A stretch of DNA of 64,000 bases from Cypionkella psychrotolerans. Its GTDB lineage: Bacteria > Pseudomonadota > Alphaproteobacteria > Rhodobacterales > Rhodobacteraceae. This document shows, piece after piece, positions 27,103-36,639 of the stretch. The stretch is from contig NZ_LGIC01000035.1 in assembly GCF_001294535.1 (NCBI RefSeq), positions 23,547-87,546 on the forward strand. Direction: 5' to 3'. Made by a program: the position numbers and the translations under genes. A model generated the notes under the pieces. That model saw only the letters and a list, made by a program, of their open reading frames with translations. It was not told the origin of the DNA and made no database searches. Position 1 is the stretch's first letter, and every line of letters starts with the position of its first letter.

Positions 27103-28017
27103 TTAAGCGTTTGCAGGCACACCAGACGCACCGCCATTTTCAGTCACCCAAGCGGCATTGGTCTTGATGCCGCCGAGCGGGAAGAAGTGAACCTGCTCGA
27201 TGCCGAAAGCCGGGTTGGCCGTTTTGTGCGCAGCTAGTCCTGCGATGAACTCGGTCGGCTCGTAGGGCAAAAGCAGTTTCGTCACGTCCATAGCACGTTT
27301 TTGCAGCACACGCAGCGAAGCACCAACGCCACAGGAAATCGCGAATTTGATCAGGGTTTGCAGCTTGGCGGGACCGGCCACACCAATATGGATCGGTAGA
27401 TGCACGCCCGCCTCGGCCAGACGGTTGGCCCAAGCGATCACCGGGGCAGCCTCAAAGCAGAACTGCGTCGCAATCGCCATTTTCGCATCAGAGCGTTCGG
27501 AAAACGCCTGTTTCCACTTCAGCGCAGCCAGCACGATGGCATCGCCGCCGTCCTTGTCGATGTCTTTGTTGCCCTCGGGGTGGCCCGCGACGTGCAGACG
27601 CTCAAAGCCGTCGAACAGCCCGGTTTCGATCAACTGCATCGAGCTGTCAAAATCGCCAGCCGGGGTGTTCACACCGCCCCCGAGCAAAAGCGCTTGCTTG
27701 ACACCCGCCTCGGTCTGGTAGCGCTTGATCCAATCGGCCAAGGTAGCCTTGTCATGGATGATCCGCGCCGGGAAATGCGGCATCACGTCAAAGCCTTCGT
27801 GCGCGATCCGCTTGGCGGTGGCCACCATATCTTCAATCGGCGTGCCCTCGATATGGGCGATGTAAACCCGCGTGCCTTTCGGCAGCAAAGCGCGGAAATC
27901 TTCCACCTTTTCGGCGGTGCGCGGCATCACCTCAATCGAATAGCCCTTCAGAAAGGCTTCATTCGCGTCGGTGTTGGCTGCGGGTTTGGTTTCTTTGCGG
28001 AAAAAGCTAAGTGCCAC
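27103..28017 (-). CDS. methylenetetrahydrofolate reductase-like protein
   Basis: A 304-residue TIM-barrel protein related to MetF: PKGTRVYIAHIEGTP, MPHFPARIIHDKATLADW and LLLGGGVNTPAGDF near the flavin/folate site, with ATQFCFEAAPVIAW and LPIHIGVAGPA later. It is divergent from classical MetF. It starts with GTG behind a near-perfect AAGGGAGG site. Placed upstream of the pterin-binding methyltransferase, it would supply methyl-tetrahydrofolate; this is inference from context and fold. Confidence 0.8.
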   Translation of the reverse strand: MALSFFRKETKPAANTDANEAFLKGYSIEVMPRTAEKVEDFRALLPKGTRVYIAHIEGTPIEDMVATAKRIAHEGFDVMPHFPARIIHDKATLADWIKRYQTEAGVKQALLLGGGVNTPAGDFDSSMQLIETGLFDGFERLHVAGHPEGNKDIDKDGGDAIVLAALKWKQAFSERSDAKMAIATQFCFEAAPVIAWANRLAEAGVHLPIHIGVAGPAKLQTLIKFAISCGVGASLRVLQKRAMDVTKLLLPYEPTEFIAGLAAHKTANPAFGIEQVHFFPLGGIKTNAAWVTENGGASGVPANA

Positions 28018-28037
28018 GCGGGCCTCCCTTAGAACGG

Positions 28038-28340
28038 TCAGGCCTGCGCCCAGCCCTCGGCGTTGATCAGCGTCTTCAGACGCTCGGTATCATAGGTGGT
28101 GTCCAAGCGCGCGGCCTCGGCGGCAGCCACCTCGGCGGCTTCGCCTTCCACCGGATAGGGATCAGCCTTGCGCCATTCGGCCAAGTAAGCGTCGGCACCT
28201 TTAGCGCCGATCTTCATGGCACAGCGGTCAATCGCTTGCTCAAACCGCTCGGGCAGTTGCACCTTAGACGCAGATCGCCCCTTACCGACAATCACCTGCG
28301 CCGGAATATCGCGCCAAAACACCACTGTTACATCCGGCAT
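28038..28340 (-). CDS. 'virulence factor' domain protein (PF13769 type)
   Basis: This 100-residue protein begins MPDVTVVFWRDIPAQVIVGKG and has RFEQAIDRCAMKIGAKGADAYLAEWRK, matching the small domain named virulence factor in domain databases. The name is historical. Here it is the first gene of a three-gene unit with the MetF-like and pterin-binding proteins, so a one-carbon or corrinoid role is more likely. GGGGGAAT precedes the ATG. Confidence 0.75.
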   Translation of the reverse strand: MPDVTVVFWRDIPAQVIVGKGRSASKVQLPERFEQAIDRCAMKIGAKGADAYLAEWRKADPYPVEGEAAEVAAAEAARLDTTYDTERLKTLINAEGWAQA

Positions 28341-28541
28341 AGCTGATTCCCCCCACCTATTTTGTCACCTGTTCTATGCGCCGATACGCGACAAATACGG
28401 TCGGTTTTCGACATAGAACATGCTTGTAGCGACCACGCTTGTTGCTAGCGGCAAACTGCGCGTGCGGCCAGTGCTTAGGATTGGAGAAATTTTCATCATC
28501 TCTATGAACGCACAGCTCACGTTTGCACAGGCATGGGGGAG

Positions 28542-28588
28542 GGTGCTTGCCACTGCCCGGTAACGGGACTACCTTTGGGGCAACCACC
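28542..28588 (+). promoter_or_regulatory. structured leader upstream of the ppx/gppA gene
   Basis: A nested hairpin: inner stem CCCG-GTAA-CGGG, a middle TTGCC/GGCAA stem and an outer GGT/ACC stem, ending just before the GGAGGG ribosome site. It could be an untranslated regulatory structure. The motif GCCACTG in it recalls part of cobalamin riboswitches, but the rest of that consensus is missing. The other 200 bases of this intergenic region show nothing recognisable. Confidence 0.3.
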
Positions 28589-28602
28589 AATGGAGGGCGA
28601 TT

Positions 28603-29736
28603 ATGGCGCCCGAGCGTCCCCTGGGGGCGGACGCGATGCAAACAGCGGTTGAGGCACTGGGTGCTTTCCGCGAAACTGACCCGTCGGCCCCCCCCGGCCT
28701 GTGGTCCAAGGGGCTTTATGCTGCCGTGGATCTGGGCACAAATGCGTGCCGCATGTTGATTGCCCAACCAAAGGGCAGTCAGTTTGTGGTTGTGGACAGC
28801 TTTTCAAAAACTGTCCAACTGGGTGCGGGGCTGGAAGCCTCGGGCCGGCTTGGTCGTGCCTCGATGGGTCGCACGATGCAGGCGTTGCGGATTTGCCAGA
28901 AGAAGATCGAACAGCACGGCGTGACGCGGATGCGGTTCGTGGCGACCGAGGCGTGTCGGCGTGCGCGCAATTCCAAAGAGTTCATGCGGCAGGTGCGGCG
29001 CGAAACCGGGCTGATTGTCGAGATTATCCCGGCCGAAGAAGAAGCACGGCTGGCGGTGATTTCTTGCGCGCCTTTGGTGAACCGTTCGACAGAACAGCTT
29101 TTGGTGGTCGATATTGGCGGCGGGTCCACCGAACTGGTGTGGATTGATCTGTCGGCGGTGGCCCCCGAGGATCGGCCAAAGTCGATCATGCGGCTGCATC
29201 GCGGTTTTCAGGTGGAGCCTGCGGGGGCGCGGGTGGTGGATTGGATTTCGGTGCCGTTGGGGGTCGCGACGCTGAAAGACCAGTTTCAGGATGTCGAGGA
29301 TGACGCGGCGCGGTTCGCGTTGATGAGCTGGTTTTTTGAAGAAAATCTTGCGTCTTTCAGCCCCTATGCTTCGGCGCAAAAGCGTGAGGGGTTTCAGATT
29401 ATTGGCACCTCTGGCACTGTCACCACTGTGGCCGCCAGCTATCTGGGCCTCCGGCGTTATGATCGCACCAAGGTGGACGGGTTGCAGATGACCAGCGATC
29501 AGATTGATCTGGTGATCCGCGAATATCTGACGCTGGGGCCGGAAGGGCGGCGCAATGATCCACGGATTGGCCGTGACCGACATACGCTGATCATGTCCGG
29601 CGCGGCTATCCTTCAGGCGCTGATGCGGATATGGCCAACCGATCGCCTTTCCGTCGCCGACCGTGGTCTGCGCGAAGGGCTCTTATATGCACAGATGAGC
29701 GCCGATGGCGTGTTAGAGGACGGGCCGTTCGAATGA
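28603..29736 (+). CDS. Ppx/GppA family phosphatase
   Basis: A 377-residue member of the exopolyphosphatase/guanosine pentaphosphatase family (ASKHA fold). [16 protein letters not shown] (about residues 40-55) is the phosphate-1 motif and [17 protein letters not shown] (near 168-184) phosphate-2; [12 protein letters not shown] precedes the latter. These enzymes hydrolyse polyphosphate or pppGpp; which one applies cannot be told from sequence. The stop overlaps rlmE (ATGA). GGAGGG precedes the ATG. Confidence 0.9.
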   Translation: MAPERPLGADAMQTAVEALGAFRETDPSAPPGLWSKGLYAAVDLGTNACRMLIAQPKGSQFVVVDSFSKTVQLGAGLEASGRLGRASMGRTMQALRICQKKIEQHGVTRMRFVATEACRRARNSKEFMRQVRRETGLIVEIIPAEEEARLAVISCAPLVNRSTEQLLVVDIGGGSTELVWIDLSAVAPEDRPKSIMRLHRGFQVEPAGARVVDWISVPLGVATLKDQFQDVEDDAARFALMSWFFEENLASFSPYASAQKREGFQIIGTSGTVTTVAASYLGLRRYDRTKVDGLQMTSDQIDLVIREYLTLGPEGRRNDPRIGRDRHTLIMSGAAILQALMRIWPTDRLSVADRGLREGLLYAQMSADGVLEDGPFE

Positions 29737-30485
29737 CCGAGAAAACCACATCAGGCCGGGGCCAGCGCGAGCTGCGCGTGCGGGTCAAAACCGCCAAGGG
29801 CCGCAAGCTGTCGTCAACCCTGTGGCTGGAGCGGCAGTTGAACGATCCCTATGTGATCCGCGCCAAGAAGGAAGGTTTTCGGGGCCGGGCGGCGTATAAG
29901 ATTTCCGAGCTTGACGACAAGTATGGCTTCCTGGTGCCGGGCGCGCGGGTGGTCGACCTTGGCTGTGCGCCGGGGGGCTGGTGTCAGATCGCAGTGAAGC
30001 GGGTTAATGCTTTGGGCGATAATCCAAAAAAGCCGATTGGCACTGTGCTCGGCATTGATCTACAAGAAATTGAAGGCATCGCGGGCGCGCAAATCCATCA
30101 GTTGGATTTCCTATCCGATGAAGCTGACGCTCTGGTCAAGGGCTGGCTGGGCGGCAAAGCCGATGTGGTGATGTCGGATATGGCGGCCTCGGCTTCGGGG
30201 CATAAGGGCACCGACCACTTAAGGATTATTGCACTCATCGAGGCGGCTTTAGCCTTTGCCTTTGACGTGCTGGAAGAAGGCGGCACGTTTATCGCCAAAG
30301 TTCTGGCGGGCGGCGCGGAAAATGAGATGCAGGTGCAGTTGAAAAAGTCGTTCAACAAAGTCGCCAATGTGAAGCCGCCAGCGAGTCGCGCCGACAGTTC
30401 CGAAAAATTTGTCGTCGCACAGGGCTTCCGGGGTAAAGCGACGCTGACTGGATCTTTCGCACCACGTTCCGGGGATGAAAATTGA
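29733..30485 (+). CDS. rlmE: 23S rRNA (uridine-2'-O-)-methyltransferase
   Basis: This 250-residue FtsJ/RrmJ-type methyltransferase acts on U2552 of 23S rRNA in the 50S subunit. The SAM-binding motif is [15 protein letters not shown] (about residues 71-85), and the K-D-K-E tetrad context is seen in [27 protein letters not shown], and [16 protein letters not shown]. The start at 29733 overlaps the ppx/gppA stop. Confidence 0.94.
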   Translation: MTEKTTSGRGQRELRVRVKTAKGRKLSSTLWLERQLNDPYVIRAKKEGFRGRAAYKISELDDKYGFLVPGARVVDLGCAPGGWCQIAVKRVNALGDNPKKPIGTVLGIDLQEIEGIAGAQIHQLDFLSDEADALVKGWLGGKADVVMSDMAASASGHKGTDHLRIIALIEAALAFAFDVLEEGGTFIAKVLAGGAENEMQVQLKKSFNKVANVKPPASRADSSEKFVVAQGFRGKATLTGSFAPRSGDEN

Positions 30486-30535
30486 TCTGCCGCTATTAAG
30501 CGGGTTGCAGAAACAATCCCGAACCCGGCGAAAAA

Positions 30536-30565
30536 CAAAAGGCGCCCCAAGTAGGCGCCTTTTTG
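30536..30565. terminator. bidirectional terminator
   Basis: A 7-bp stem (AGGCGCC/GGCGCCT) flanked by AAAA and TTTTT between the convergent rlmE and DUF882 genes. Confidence 0.8.
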
Positions 30566-30600
30566 CTTAAACGTTGATCGACCTTGCGCGAAAACTCGCC

Positions 30601-31170
30601 TCAGCCGCCCCAAGTGCGGACCGGGCCGCAGTCCATATGCACGAAGTTCGAGCCATAGTAATGGCCGACACCACCCGCCGAACAGGCCTCTGCCGCCTTG
30701 GCCATTTGGCTGACCGAACGCGATTTCAATCGCAGATCCGCCGCCATGCCCTTCATATGCAGCGAGTGTTTTGCCACACCGCGCGAATGAGAACGCAGCA
30801 TCGCGTTGGTCGAGGGGCTGCGATAGCCCGACAACAACATGTAGGGTTCGCGGACATCCAGCAGGCGATGCGCGGCTGCGATGATGTCATAGTTGCGAGG
30901 GTCCATGCCAACCACTTCGTCGGAACGCCAGTCGCGCATGAAGTGGTTGATTTCTTTGGTAACTTCCGGGATGTATTCGCCTTCGACCCAATAAATTGTG
31001 TCGATGCTTTCCCCGGTGCGACCCGAATACATTCGGATCCGCCGGATATCGCCTGCGCCCCGTAGAAGGCCGAAAGCATTGGAATAAGTCGGGGCTGCAA
31101 TCGCGGCAGTCGCCGCAAAAACACCCAACAGACCACGTCGCGTGATCATGTCCGTCTTCATAATCGCCAT
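30601..31170 (-). CDS. YcbK-like (DUF882) M15 family peptidase, Tat-exported
   Basis: A 189-residue protein with a twin-arginine signal (ITRRGLLGVFAATAAIAAP, about residues 8-26). The DUF882/MepK domain has LSGYRSPSTNAML, HSLHMKGMAADLRL (zinc ligands H and D) and GVGHYYGSNFVHMDCGPVRTW (final H). These enzymes cleave peptidoglycan cross-links made by L,D-transpeptidases. It is divergent from an L,D-transpeptidase gene, as its E. coli counterpart neighbours ycbB. The start at 31170 suits the signal length; a GTG at 31230 is possible. Confidence 0.88.
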   Translation of the reverse strand: MAIMKTDMITRRGLLGVFAATAAIAAPTYSNAFGLLRGAGDIRRIRMYSGRTGESIDTIYWVEGEYIPEVTKEINHFMRDWRSDEVVGMDPRNYDIIAAAHRLLDVREPYMLLSGYRSPSTNAMLRSHSRGVAKHSLHMKGMAADLRLKSRSVSQMAKAAEACSAGGVGHYYGSNFVHMDCGPVRTWGG

Positions 31171-31494
31171 TCTTTGCGCCTGTCCCATCGCTGGTCTTTG
31201 ACCGCCTGAAGTCGCGGTTCTGTTCGTCACTTCATCCCCAAGTGCTGGGCACCTTATGGCACAGCTTGCGGTGAAGCCAAAGAGCAGAATGGCCGCTGCG
31301 ACTCAGTCTGGCAGCAATAGGCAAAAAATTGCTGAAAATGAGGGAACCAAGTGGGGATTTCCGTATCTGCCTTATTCGTGGCGAATATGCGACAATCGCG
31401 GGGTTAGTCGCGACTCATGCGCAGGCAGATGCGTTAACACGAGTTTACAGTTTCAACGATTTCACCCAAGCTTTTCAAAGTAAACCACTATCAG
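31171..31494. other. divergent intergenic region between DUF882 and L,D-transpeptidase genes
   Basis: About 320 bases with lower GC content than the flanks, holding the 5' regions of both wall genes. Apart from a short GCGAC/GTCGC stem near 31390-31415, no operator, RNA or small gene could be recognised. Confidence 0.5.
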
Positions 31495-33138
31495 ATGCGA
31501 CAGGGCTTGGCCCGACCAATGGGAATCATCGTGCACATCAGCTTTTCCGCGCGCGCCTGCGGAGTTATCCGCCGCCTAACCGCCACCAGCGCTTTGACCG
31601 TAGCCTTGGCCTGGACCTCGCCGGTTCTGGCGCAAAGCGACGCCTTCACGCGGTCTTTGGCGGAAGCTTCGGCTGCAGATGAGGCGGTTGCTGGGTTCTA
31701 CCGCGACCATCGCTATCAACCGCTGTGGACCGGCCCCCACGATCAGGCGCGGCGTCATGCGTTGATAATGGCGCTTTCGACGGCGGACGAGCAGGGCCTG
31801 CCGGTGAAACGCTACGATCCGGCTGATCTGATCGCGCTGGCGAAAGCGGCGGTGACGGAAGGCGACCGGGGCCGCTTGGAAATGGCGATGACCTCGGCCT
31901 ATCTGTCTTATGCGCGCGATGTCAGTTCTGGTGCTTTAACGCCGAAAAAAATTGACCCGACCATCCTGCGCGAGATCATCCGGCCTGATCCGGCTGTGTT
32001 GCTGGCTGGGATGGCGGCCACGACTGCGCCCGACGCTTACCTCAGGGCTTTGCTGCCCACGGCCGCGGAATATGCCCGGTTGGTGAAGGAAAAACTGCGG
32101 TTGGAGCGCGAAGCGCCGTCGTTGATCGGGATTTCGGCGGCAAAACTCTCGCCCGGAGACAGCGGCAATGCGGTTGTGGCGCTGCGGGATCGGTTGATCG
32201 AGCTCGGCTATATGGGCCGCTCGGCCACAGCGACCTACGATGGCCAGATGCAGCGCGCGGTGCAACGTTATCAGTTGGATCAGGGCCTTGCCGCCGATGG
32301 TGTGGCTGGTGGATCGACCATTGACGCGCTGAACACGACGCCAGCGGAGCGCTTGCAATCGGTGACCGTGGCCTTGGAGCGGATGCGGTGGATGGCGCAT
32401 ACCGATCTGGGCAAGCGGCATATCTGGGTCAATCAGGCGGATTTCACCGCTGAAATCGTCGATGACGGTCGGGTGACGTTTCAGACGCGGGTGGTGGTTG
32501 GCAAAGCCTCGCCCGAGATGCGCAGCCCGGAATTTTCCGATCAGATGGAATATATGGTGATCAACCCCAGCTGGGGGGTGCCGCGCTCTATCATCGTCAA
32601 GGAATACCTGCCGATGTTGCAGCGCAACCCGAATGCGGTTGGGCATTTGCAGGTGATTGATGGCAGAGGTCGTGTGGTGCCGCGCGGGGCGGTGAATTTC
32701 GCGGCCTATTCGGCGTCGAGCTTCCCGTTTGGCCTGCGTCAACCACCCTCGGATGGCAACGCCTTGGGCAAGGTGAAGTTCATGTTCCCCAACCCTTACA
32801 ACATCTATCTGCACGACACGCCTGCGAAAGCGCTGTTCGCCAATGAGGTGCGCGCCTTCAGCCATGGTTGCATCCGTTTGGGCGACCCGTTTGATTTCGC
32901 CTATACGCTGCTTGCCAAGCAGACCAACGATCCGAAAGGCCTGTTCCAAGAGCATCTTGATGCCAAGAACGAAAGCTCGGTCTCGCTGGATGTGCCAGTG
33001 CCGGTGCATTTGGTCTATTACACCGCTTGGCCGACCAAGACCGGGATGGCCTATCGCCGCGATGTCTATGGTCGCGACGGCAAGCTGTTTGAGGGGCTGA
33101 CCGAGGCGGGTGTGGCCTTGCCAGAAGTGCAGGGCTGA
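31495..33138 (+). CDS. L,D-transpeptidase, YcbB-like
   Basis: A protein of up to 547 residues that makes 3-3 peptidoglycan cross-links in the periplasm. A signal peptide (hydrophobic core near residues 28-44, cut after VLAQ) is followed by the YcbB-type N-terminal domain, a peptidoglycan-binding domain (LSPGDSGNAVVALRDRLIELGYM, about 215-270) and a YkuD catalytic domain with SHGCIRL (catalytic C459). An in-frame ATG at 31519 may be the true start; neither has a clear ribosome site. It is divergent from the MepK-like peptidase. Confidence 0.9.
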   Translation: MRQGLARPMGIIVHISFSARACGVIRRLTATSALTVALAWTSPVLAQSDAFTRSLAEASAADEAVAGFYRDHRYQPLWTGPHDQARRHALIMALSTADEQGLPVKRYDPADLIALAKAAVTEGDRGRLEMAMTSAYLSYARDVSSGALTPKKIDPTILREIIRPDPAVLLAGMAATTAPDAYLRALLPTAAEYARLVKEKLRLEREAPSLIGISAAKLSPGDSGNAVVALRDRLIELGYMGRSATATYDGQMQRAVQRYQLDQGLAADGVAGGSTIDALNTTPAERLQSVTVALERMRWMAHTDLGKRHIWVNQADFTAEIVDDGRVTFQTRVVVGKASPEMRSPEFSDQMEYMVINPSWGVPRSIIVKEYLPMLQRNPNAVGHLQVIDGRGRVVPRGAVNFAAYSASSFPFGLRQPPSDGNALGKVKFMFPNPYNIYLHDTPAKALFANEVRAFSHGCIRLGDPFDFAYTLLAKQTNDPKGLFQEHLDAKNESSVSLDVPVPVHLVYYTAWPTKTGMAYRRDVYGRDGKLFEGLTEAGVALPEVQG

Positions 33139-33268
33139 TTTCCCGTTGGGATAGCCGGTTGAAACAATGTGATTTCCCTGCGGGGGAATCCGTTTGGCTG
33201 TTATGAGAATTGTGGTTCAAGCTGCCGGTTATCCGCGCTAAACCTTCCGCAAACCGCCGGAGGATACC

Positions 33269-34360
33269 ATGGCCCATACGATCCGCGACATTGCGCAGGC
33301 TTTAGGGGCTGAAGCAGAGGGCGATCTTGACCTTTTGGTGCTGCGCGCGTCTGAGCCAGCTTCGGCAGGGCCGCAGGATTTGGCTTTGGCGATGGACCCA
33401 CGCTATGGCGACGGTTTGGCAAAGGGTCGGGCGCAGGCGGCGATGCTATGGCCGGGCGCGGATTGGCGGGGTTTGGGGCTGAAAGCAGCGATTTTCGCGC
33501 CACGCGGACGGCTAGCGATGGCGGGGCTGTCGGTGATGCTCGATCCGGGGCCTGCGATTGCGGCAGGTGTGCATCCGATGGCGCTGGTGGATGCCTCGGC
33601 GCAGATCGAGGAAGGTGCTGCGATAGGGCCTTTTGTGGTGATCGGGGCGGATGTTCGGATTGGGGCGAGGGCGCGGATTGCCAGCCATGTCTCGATTGCG
33701 GAGGGGGCTGTGATTGGTGACGACGCGCTTATCCTACAGGGCGCACGGATCGGCGCGCGAGTAACAATCGGGCATCGGTTTATCTGCCAGCCGGGGGCGG
33801 TGGTGGGTGCGGATGGATTTTCCTTCGTGACACCTCAGAAATCCGGGGTTGAAGAAATCCGCGCCAGTTTGGGCAAACGTGACGAAATTCGCGCACAAAG
33901 TTGGATGCGGATTCATTCTTTGGGTGCTGTGGCCTTGGGCGATGATGTCGAACTTGGTGCAAATGTCGCGATTGATCGTGGTACCATTCGCGATACCACC
34001 ATCGGCTCGGGCACCAAACTCGATAACCTCGTGCATATTGGTCACAATGTTCAGGTGGGCCGCGATTGTTTGCTGTGTGGACAGGTGGGGATTGCGGGCT
34101 CGGCCAAGATCGGCGACCGAGTGGTACTCGGGGGGCAAGTCGGGGTCAGCGACAATATCTTCGTCGGCGATGATGTGATTGCGGGCGGGGCTACGAAAAT
34201 TTTGACCAATGCGCCTGCGGGCCGGGTGCTTTTGGGCTATCCTGCGGTCAAGATGGAAACCCATGTCGAGATGCAAAAGGCACTGCGCCGCTTGCCTCGG
34301 CTGGCGTCCCGCGTGGCGGAATTGGAGAAAGCCATATCCCTGTTACCTGATGTTGATTAA
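33269..34360 (+). CDS. lpxD: UDP-3-O-acylglucosamine N-acyltransferase
   Basis: This 363-residue enzyme adds the second acyl chain in lipid A synthesis. An N-terminal LpxD domain (residues 1-95) is followed by a left-handed beta-helix of hexapeptide repeats with the catalytic histidine region [17 protein letters not shown], and a C-terminal helix. GGAGG precedes the ATG. The next two genes encode an acyl carrier protein and a ketosynthase, which may supply its acyl chain. Confidence 0.94.
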   Translation: MAHTIRDIAQALGAEAEGDLDLLVLRASEPASAGPQDLALAMDPRYGDGLAKGRAQAAMLWPGADWRGLGLKAAIFAPRGRLAMAGLSVMLDPGPAIAAGVHPMALVDASAQIEEGAAIGPFVVIGADVRIGARARIASHVSIAEGAVIGDDALILQGARIGARVTIGHRFICQPGAVVGADGFSFVTPQKSGVEEIRASLGKRDEIRAQSWMRIHSLGAVALGDDVELGANVAIDRGTIRDTTIGSGTKLDNLVHIGHNVQVGRDCLLCGQVGIAGSAKIGDRVVLGGQVGVSDNIFVGDDVIAGGATKILTNAPAGRVLLGYPAVKMETHVEMQKALRRLPRLASRVAELEKAISLLPDVD

Positions 34361-34390
34361 ACGGGGTAAACCGTGACGGAAGGAAACCCG

Positions 34391-34672
34391 ATGAACATGC
34401 AAAGCCAAGTGATTAGCGTGCAGGCGCAAGTGATTGCGATCATTGCCGAGCAGGCGGTGCTGGATGTGACAGATGTCAGCCCGGCGCAATCGCTGGAAAG
34501 TCTGGGCATCGACAGTCTGGGTCTGGTCGAGACGATCTTTGCGATTGAGGAAGCCTTCGACATTTCCGTGCCGTTCAACGCCAATGAGCCGTCAAAAAGC
34601 GGGTTTGATCTGACCTCGGTGGCCTCGATTGTCGCGGCGGTTGAAGTCCTGATCACTCAGAAAGCCGCATGA
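34391..34672 (+). CDS. acyl carrier protein (secondary ACP)
   Basis: A 93-residue ACP with the phosphopantetheine attachment site S42 in GIDSLGLVE. It is unlike housekeeping AcpP (which carries DSLD) and has a longer C-terminal part. AAGGAAA precedes the ATG at 34391. It sits between lpxD and a ketosynthase gene and overlaps the latter (ATGA), so it probably serves a dedicated acyl chain, perhaps for lipid A. Confidence 0.88.
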   Translation: MNMQSQVISVQAQVIAIIAEQAVLDVTDVSPAQSLESLGIDSLGLVETIFAIEEAFDISVPFNANEPSKSGFDLTSVASIVAAVEVLITQKAA

Positions 34673-35880
34673 GGCGGGTTGTCATCACCGGAGCAGGCAC
34701 GGTCAACGCCTTGGCGCGCGACGTGGCAGGCACCTATGAAGCCTTTGCCGAAGGCCGATGTGGCATTGCCGAATTGGACATTCGCGACAAGGACCGTCTG
34801 AGCATCAAAATCGGCGGGCAGGTCCGCGATTGGGACGCCGAGGCTTTGTTCAGCCGCCAGCAGATCACGCTTTATGATCGGTTTACGCAGTTTACGCTGA
34901 CGGCGGCACAGCAGGCGATTGCGCAGTCCGGGCTGGTTTTTGACGGCGATCTTGGTGACGAGTCTGGCGTCGTGCTGGGTACGGCTGCGGGTGGCGTCAA
35001 CACTTGGGATGACAGTTACCGCGCTGTCTATGCCGAGGATAAAAACCGGGTGCATCCCTTCGTGGTGCCGAAGCTGATGAACAGCGCCGGGGCCAGCCAT
35101 GTGGCAATGCAGTTTGGCTTGCGCGGGCCAAGCTTCAGCGTTTCAACCGCCTGCGCCAGTTCCAATCACGCAATGGGCCTTGCGTTTCAGGCGATCCGGG
35201 GCGGAAGTGCCACGGTGATGGTGACGGGCGGCTCTGAATCCATGCTGTGCTTTGGCGGCATTAAGGCGTGGGAGGGGCTGCGGGTGATGTCGCAAACCGC
35301 CTGCCGTCCGTTTAGTCTGAACCGCAGCGGCATGGTGCAGGGCGAGGGCGCGGCGATCTTTGTGTTTGAAGATTACGACCACGCCCACGCGCGCGGGGCT
35401 CAGATTTTGGCAGAAGTGATCGGCTTTGCAATGACCTCGGATGCCTCTGACATCGTGATGCCCTCGCAAGAAGGGGCTGCACGGGCGATCCGGCTGGCGT
35501 TGCGCGATGCGCAGGTGGCACCCGATGCGGTGGGCTATATCAACGCACATGGCACGGGCACGGCGGCGAATGACAAGACCGAATGTGCGGCGATCTCGGA
35601 GGTGTTCGGGGCGGCGGCGCAAAGCGTGATGCTGTCCTCGACCAAATCTATGCACGGCCATCTGATTGGCGGCACCGGGGCTGTGGAGTTGCTGGCCTGT
35701 CTGATGGCCTTGCAGCAAAGCGTGATCGCACCGACGATCGGCTATGAGGTCGCAGACCCCGATTGCCCGCTCGACGTGGTGCCCAATCAGGCGCGCGAGG
35801 TACCCGTCAATGTGGTGATGTCGAATGCGTTTGCCTTTGGTGGGCTGAATGCCGTGCTGGTGTTGCGCAAAGCGGCGTGA
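34669..35880 (+). CDS. beta-ketoacyl-ACP synthase (FabF-like)
   Basis: A 403-residue condensing enzyme with the C-H-H triad: C162 in STACASSNHAMG, a histidine in NAHGTGTAANDKTE and one in KSMHGHLIGGTGAVE. It elongates acyl chains bound to ACP. Co-translation with its own ACP and closeness to lpxD suggest a special fatty acid, as in the acpXL clusters of rhizobia, but no dedicated acyltransferase follows. A terminator closes the unit. Confidence 0.9.
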   Translation: MRRVVITGAGTVNALARDVAGTYEAFAEGRCGIAELDIRDKDRLSIKIGGQVRDWDAEALFSRQQITLYDRFTQFTLTAAQQAIAQSGLVFDGDLGDESGVVLGTAAGGVNTWDDSYRAVYAEDKNRVHPFVVPKLMNSAGASHVAMQFGLRGPSFSVSTACASSNHAMGLAFQAIRGGSATVMVTGGSESMLCFGGIKAWEGLRVMSQTACRPFSLNRSGMVQGEGAAIFVFEDYDHAHARGAQILAEVIGFAMTSDASDIVMPSQEGAARAIRLALRDAQVAPDAVGYINAHGTGTAANDKTECAAISEVFGAAAQSVMLSSTKSMHGHLIGGTGAVELLACLMALQQSVIAPTIGYEVADPDCPLDVVPNQAREVPVNVVMSNAFAFGGLNAVLVLRKAA

Positions 35881-35920
35881 GCTTAGATGAAGCCCGCCAA
35901 AAAACACGCAATAGCCCATG

Positions 35921-35953
35921 AAAAAGCCCGCCCAAAACTGGGGCGGGCTTTTT
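35921..35953. terminator. bidirectional terminator
   Basis: A 9-bp stem (AGCCCGCCC/GGGCGGGCT) with A5 and T5 flanks, between the convergent ketosynthase and IalB-like genes. Confidence 0.85.
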
Positions 35954-35970
35954 CTATTCTGCGTCAGATC

Positions 35971-36639
35971 TTACTTCTTCGGCATCGTTGCGGCGACGGC
36001 CTCGTAGCCCGCCGTGAAGCCTTTCAGCTCGACCGCCAGTTCAACCTTTTGATCCGGTGCCGCAGCCGGAACGATGGTGATCGTGGCCTTGGTGCCTTTT
36101 TTGAATTGTGCCACTTCGTCTGCCGTAAAGCCGACGCGTGCCACGCAGCCCAGTTGGGCGCAGAAGGTGAACGGGTAGATCTTGGCCTTGCTGCCATCCA
36201 CCGACACCGCCAGATTGGCGGTCAGCAGAGTTTCCAGCGGCGCGATGATCGTGGCACCCGCAGCAGCCTTGCCGCCAGCGGGCAGCGCGAACATGCTGAT
36301 TTCAGCAACATTGGTGCCGTCTTTGTCTTTCAGCAGCTGATACAGCTCGCAAGGGTCCGAGCCATCTTTCATCTTGGTGCAGCGCTGTGCCCAGGCATCG
36401 AAGGTGGCGAGTTGGTAAATCTGACCGACTTCTGCCGCTTCCTGCGTCAGCGGCGCGGGCGGCGTGTTGGGGTCAACGCCCATATTCAGATCTTCCGTCG
36501 CCGGAGCGGTGGTGTCCACCGTTGCAGCCGGGGTCGGATCCGCCGGAGCGGTCTCTTGTGCGAGGGCTGGGAATGTCGCGGCAGCAAAAGCCAGACCGAG
36601 CGAAAACGCGAGGGAACGGTGCAGAGTCGTCATCGACAT
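35971..36639 (-). CDS. invasion-associated locus B (IalB) family periplasmic protein
   Basis: A 222-residue protein with a signal peptide (cut near LALA-QE around residue 28), an acidic proline/threonine-rich linker (about 30-70) and an IalB domain with paired cysteines (AQRC.. DPCELYQL, FCAQLGCVARVGF). The family is widespread in alphaproteobacteria and periplasmic; the name comes from Bartonella, and no invasion role is implied. The start at 36639 is chosen over upstream codons because AGAGACAG lies just before it. Confidence 0.85.
   Translation of the reverse strand: MSMTTLHRSLAFSLGLAFAAATFPALAQETAPADPTPAATVDTTAPATEDLNMGVDPNTPPAPLTQEAAEVGQIYQLATFDAWAQRCTKMKDGSDPCELYQLLKDKDGTNVAEISMFALPAGGKAAAGATIIAPLETLLTANLAVSVDGSKAKIYPFTFCAQLGCVARVGFTADEVAQFKKGTKATITIVPAAAPDQKVELAVELKGFTAGYEAVAATMPKK

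Noticed and set aside
28341..28602. Possible cobalamin riboswitch near the one-carbon cluster
   Set aside because: Only GCCACTG and one hairpin resemble it; the B12 box and the conserved core are missing on both strands.
31936..33009. 357-codon open frame on the minus strand
   Set aside because: It is a shadow of the L,D-transpeptidase gene.
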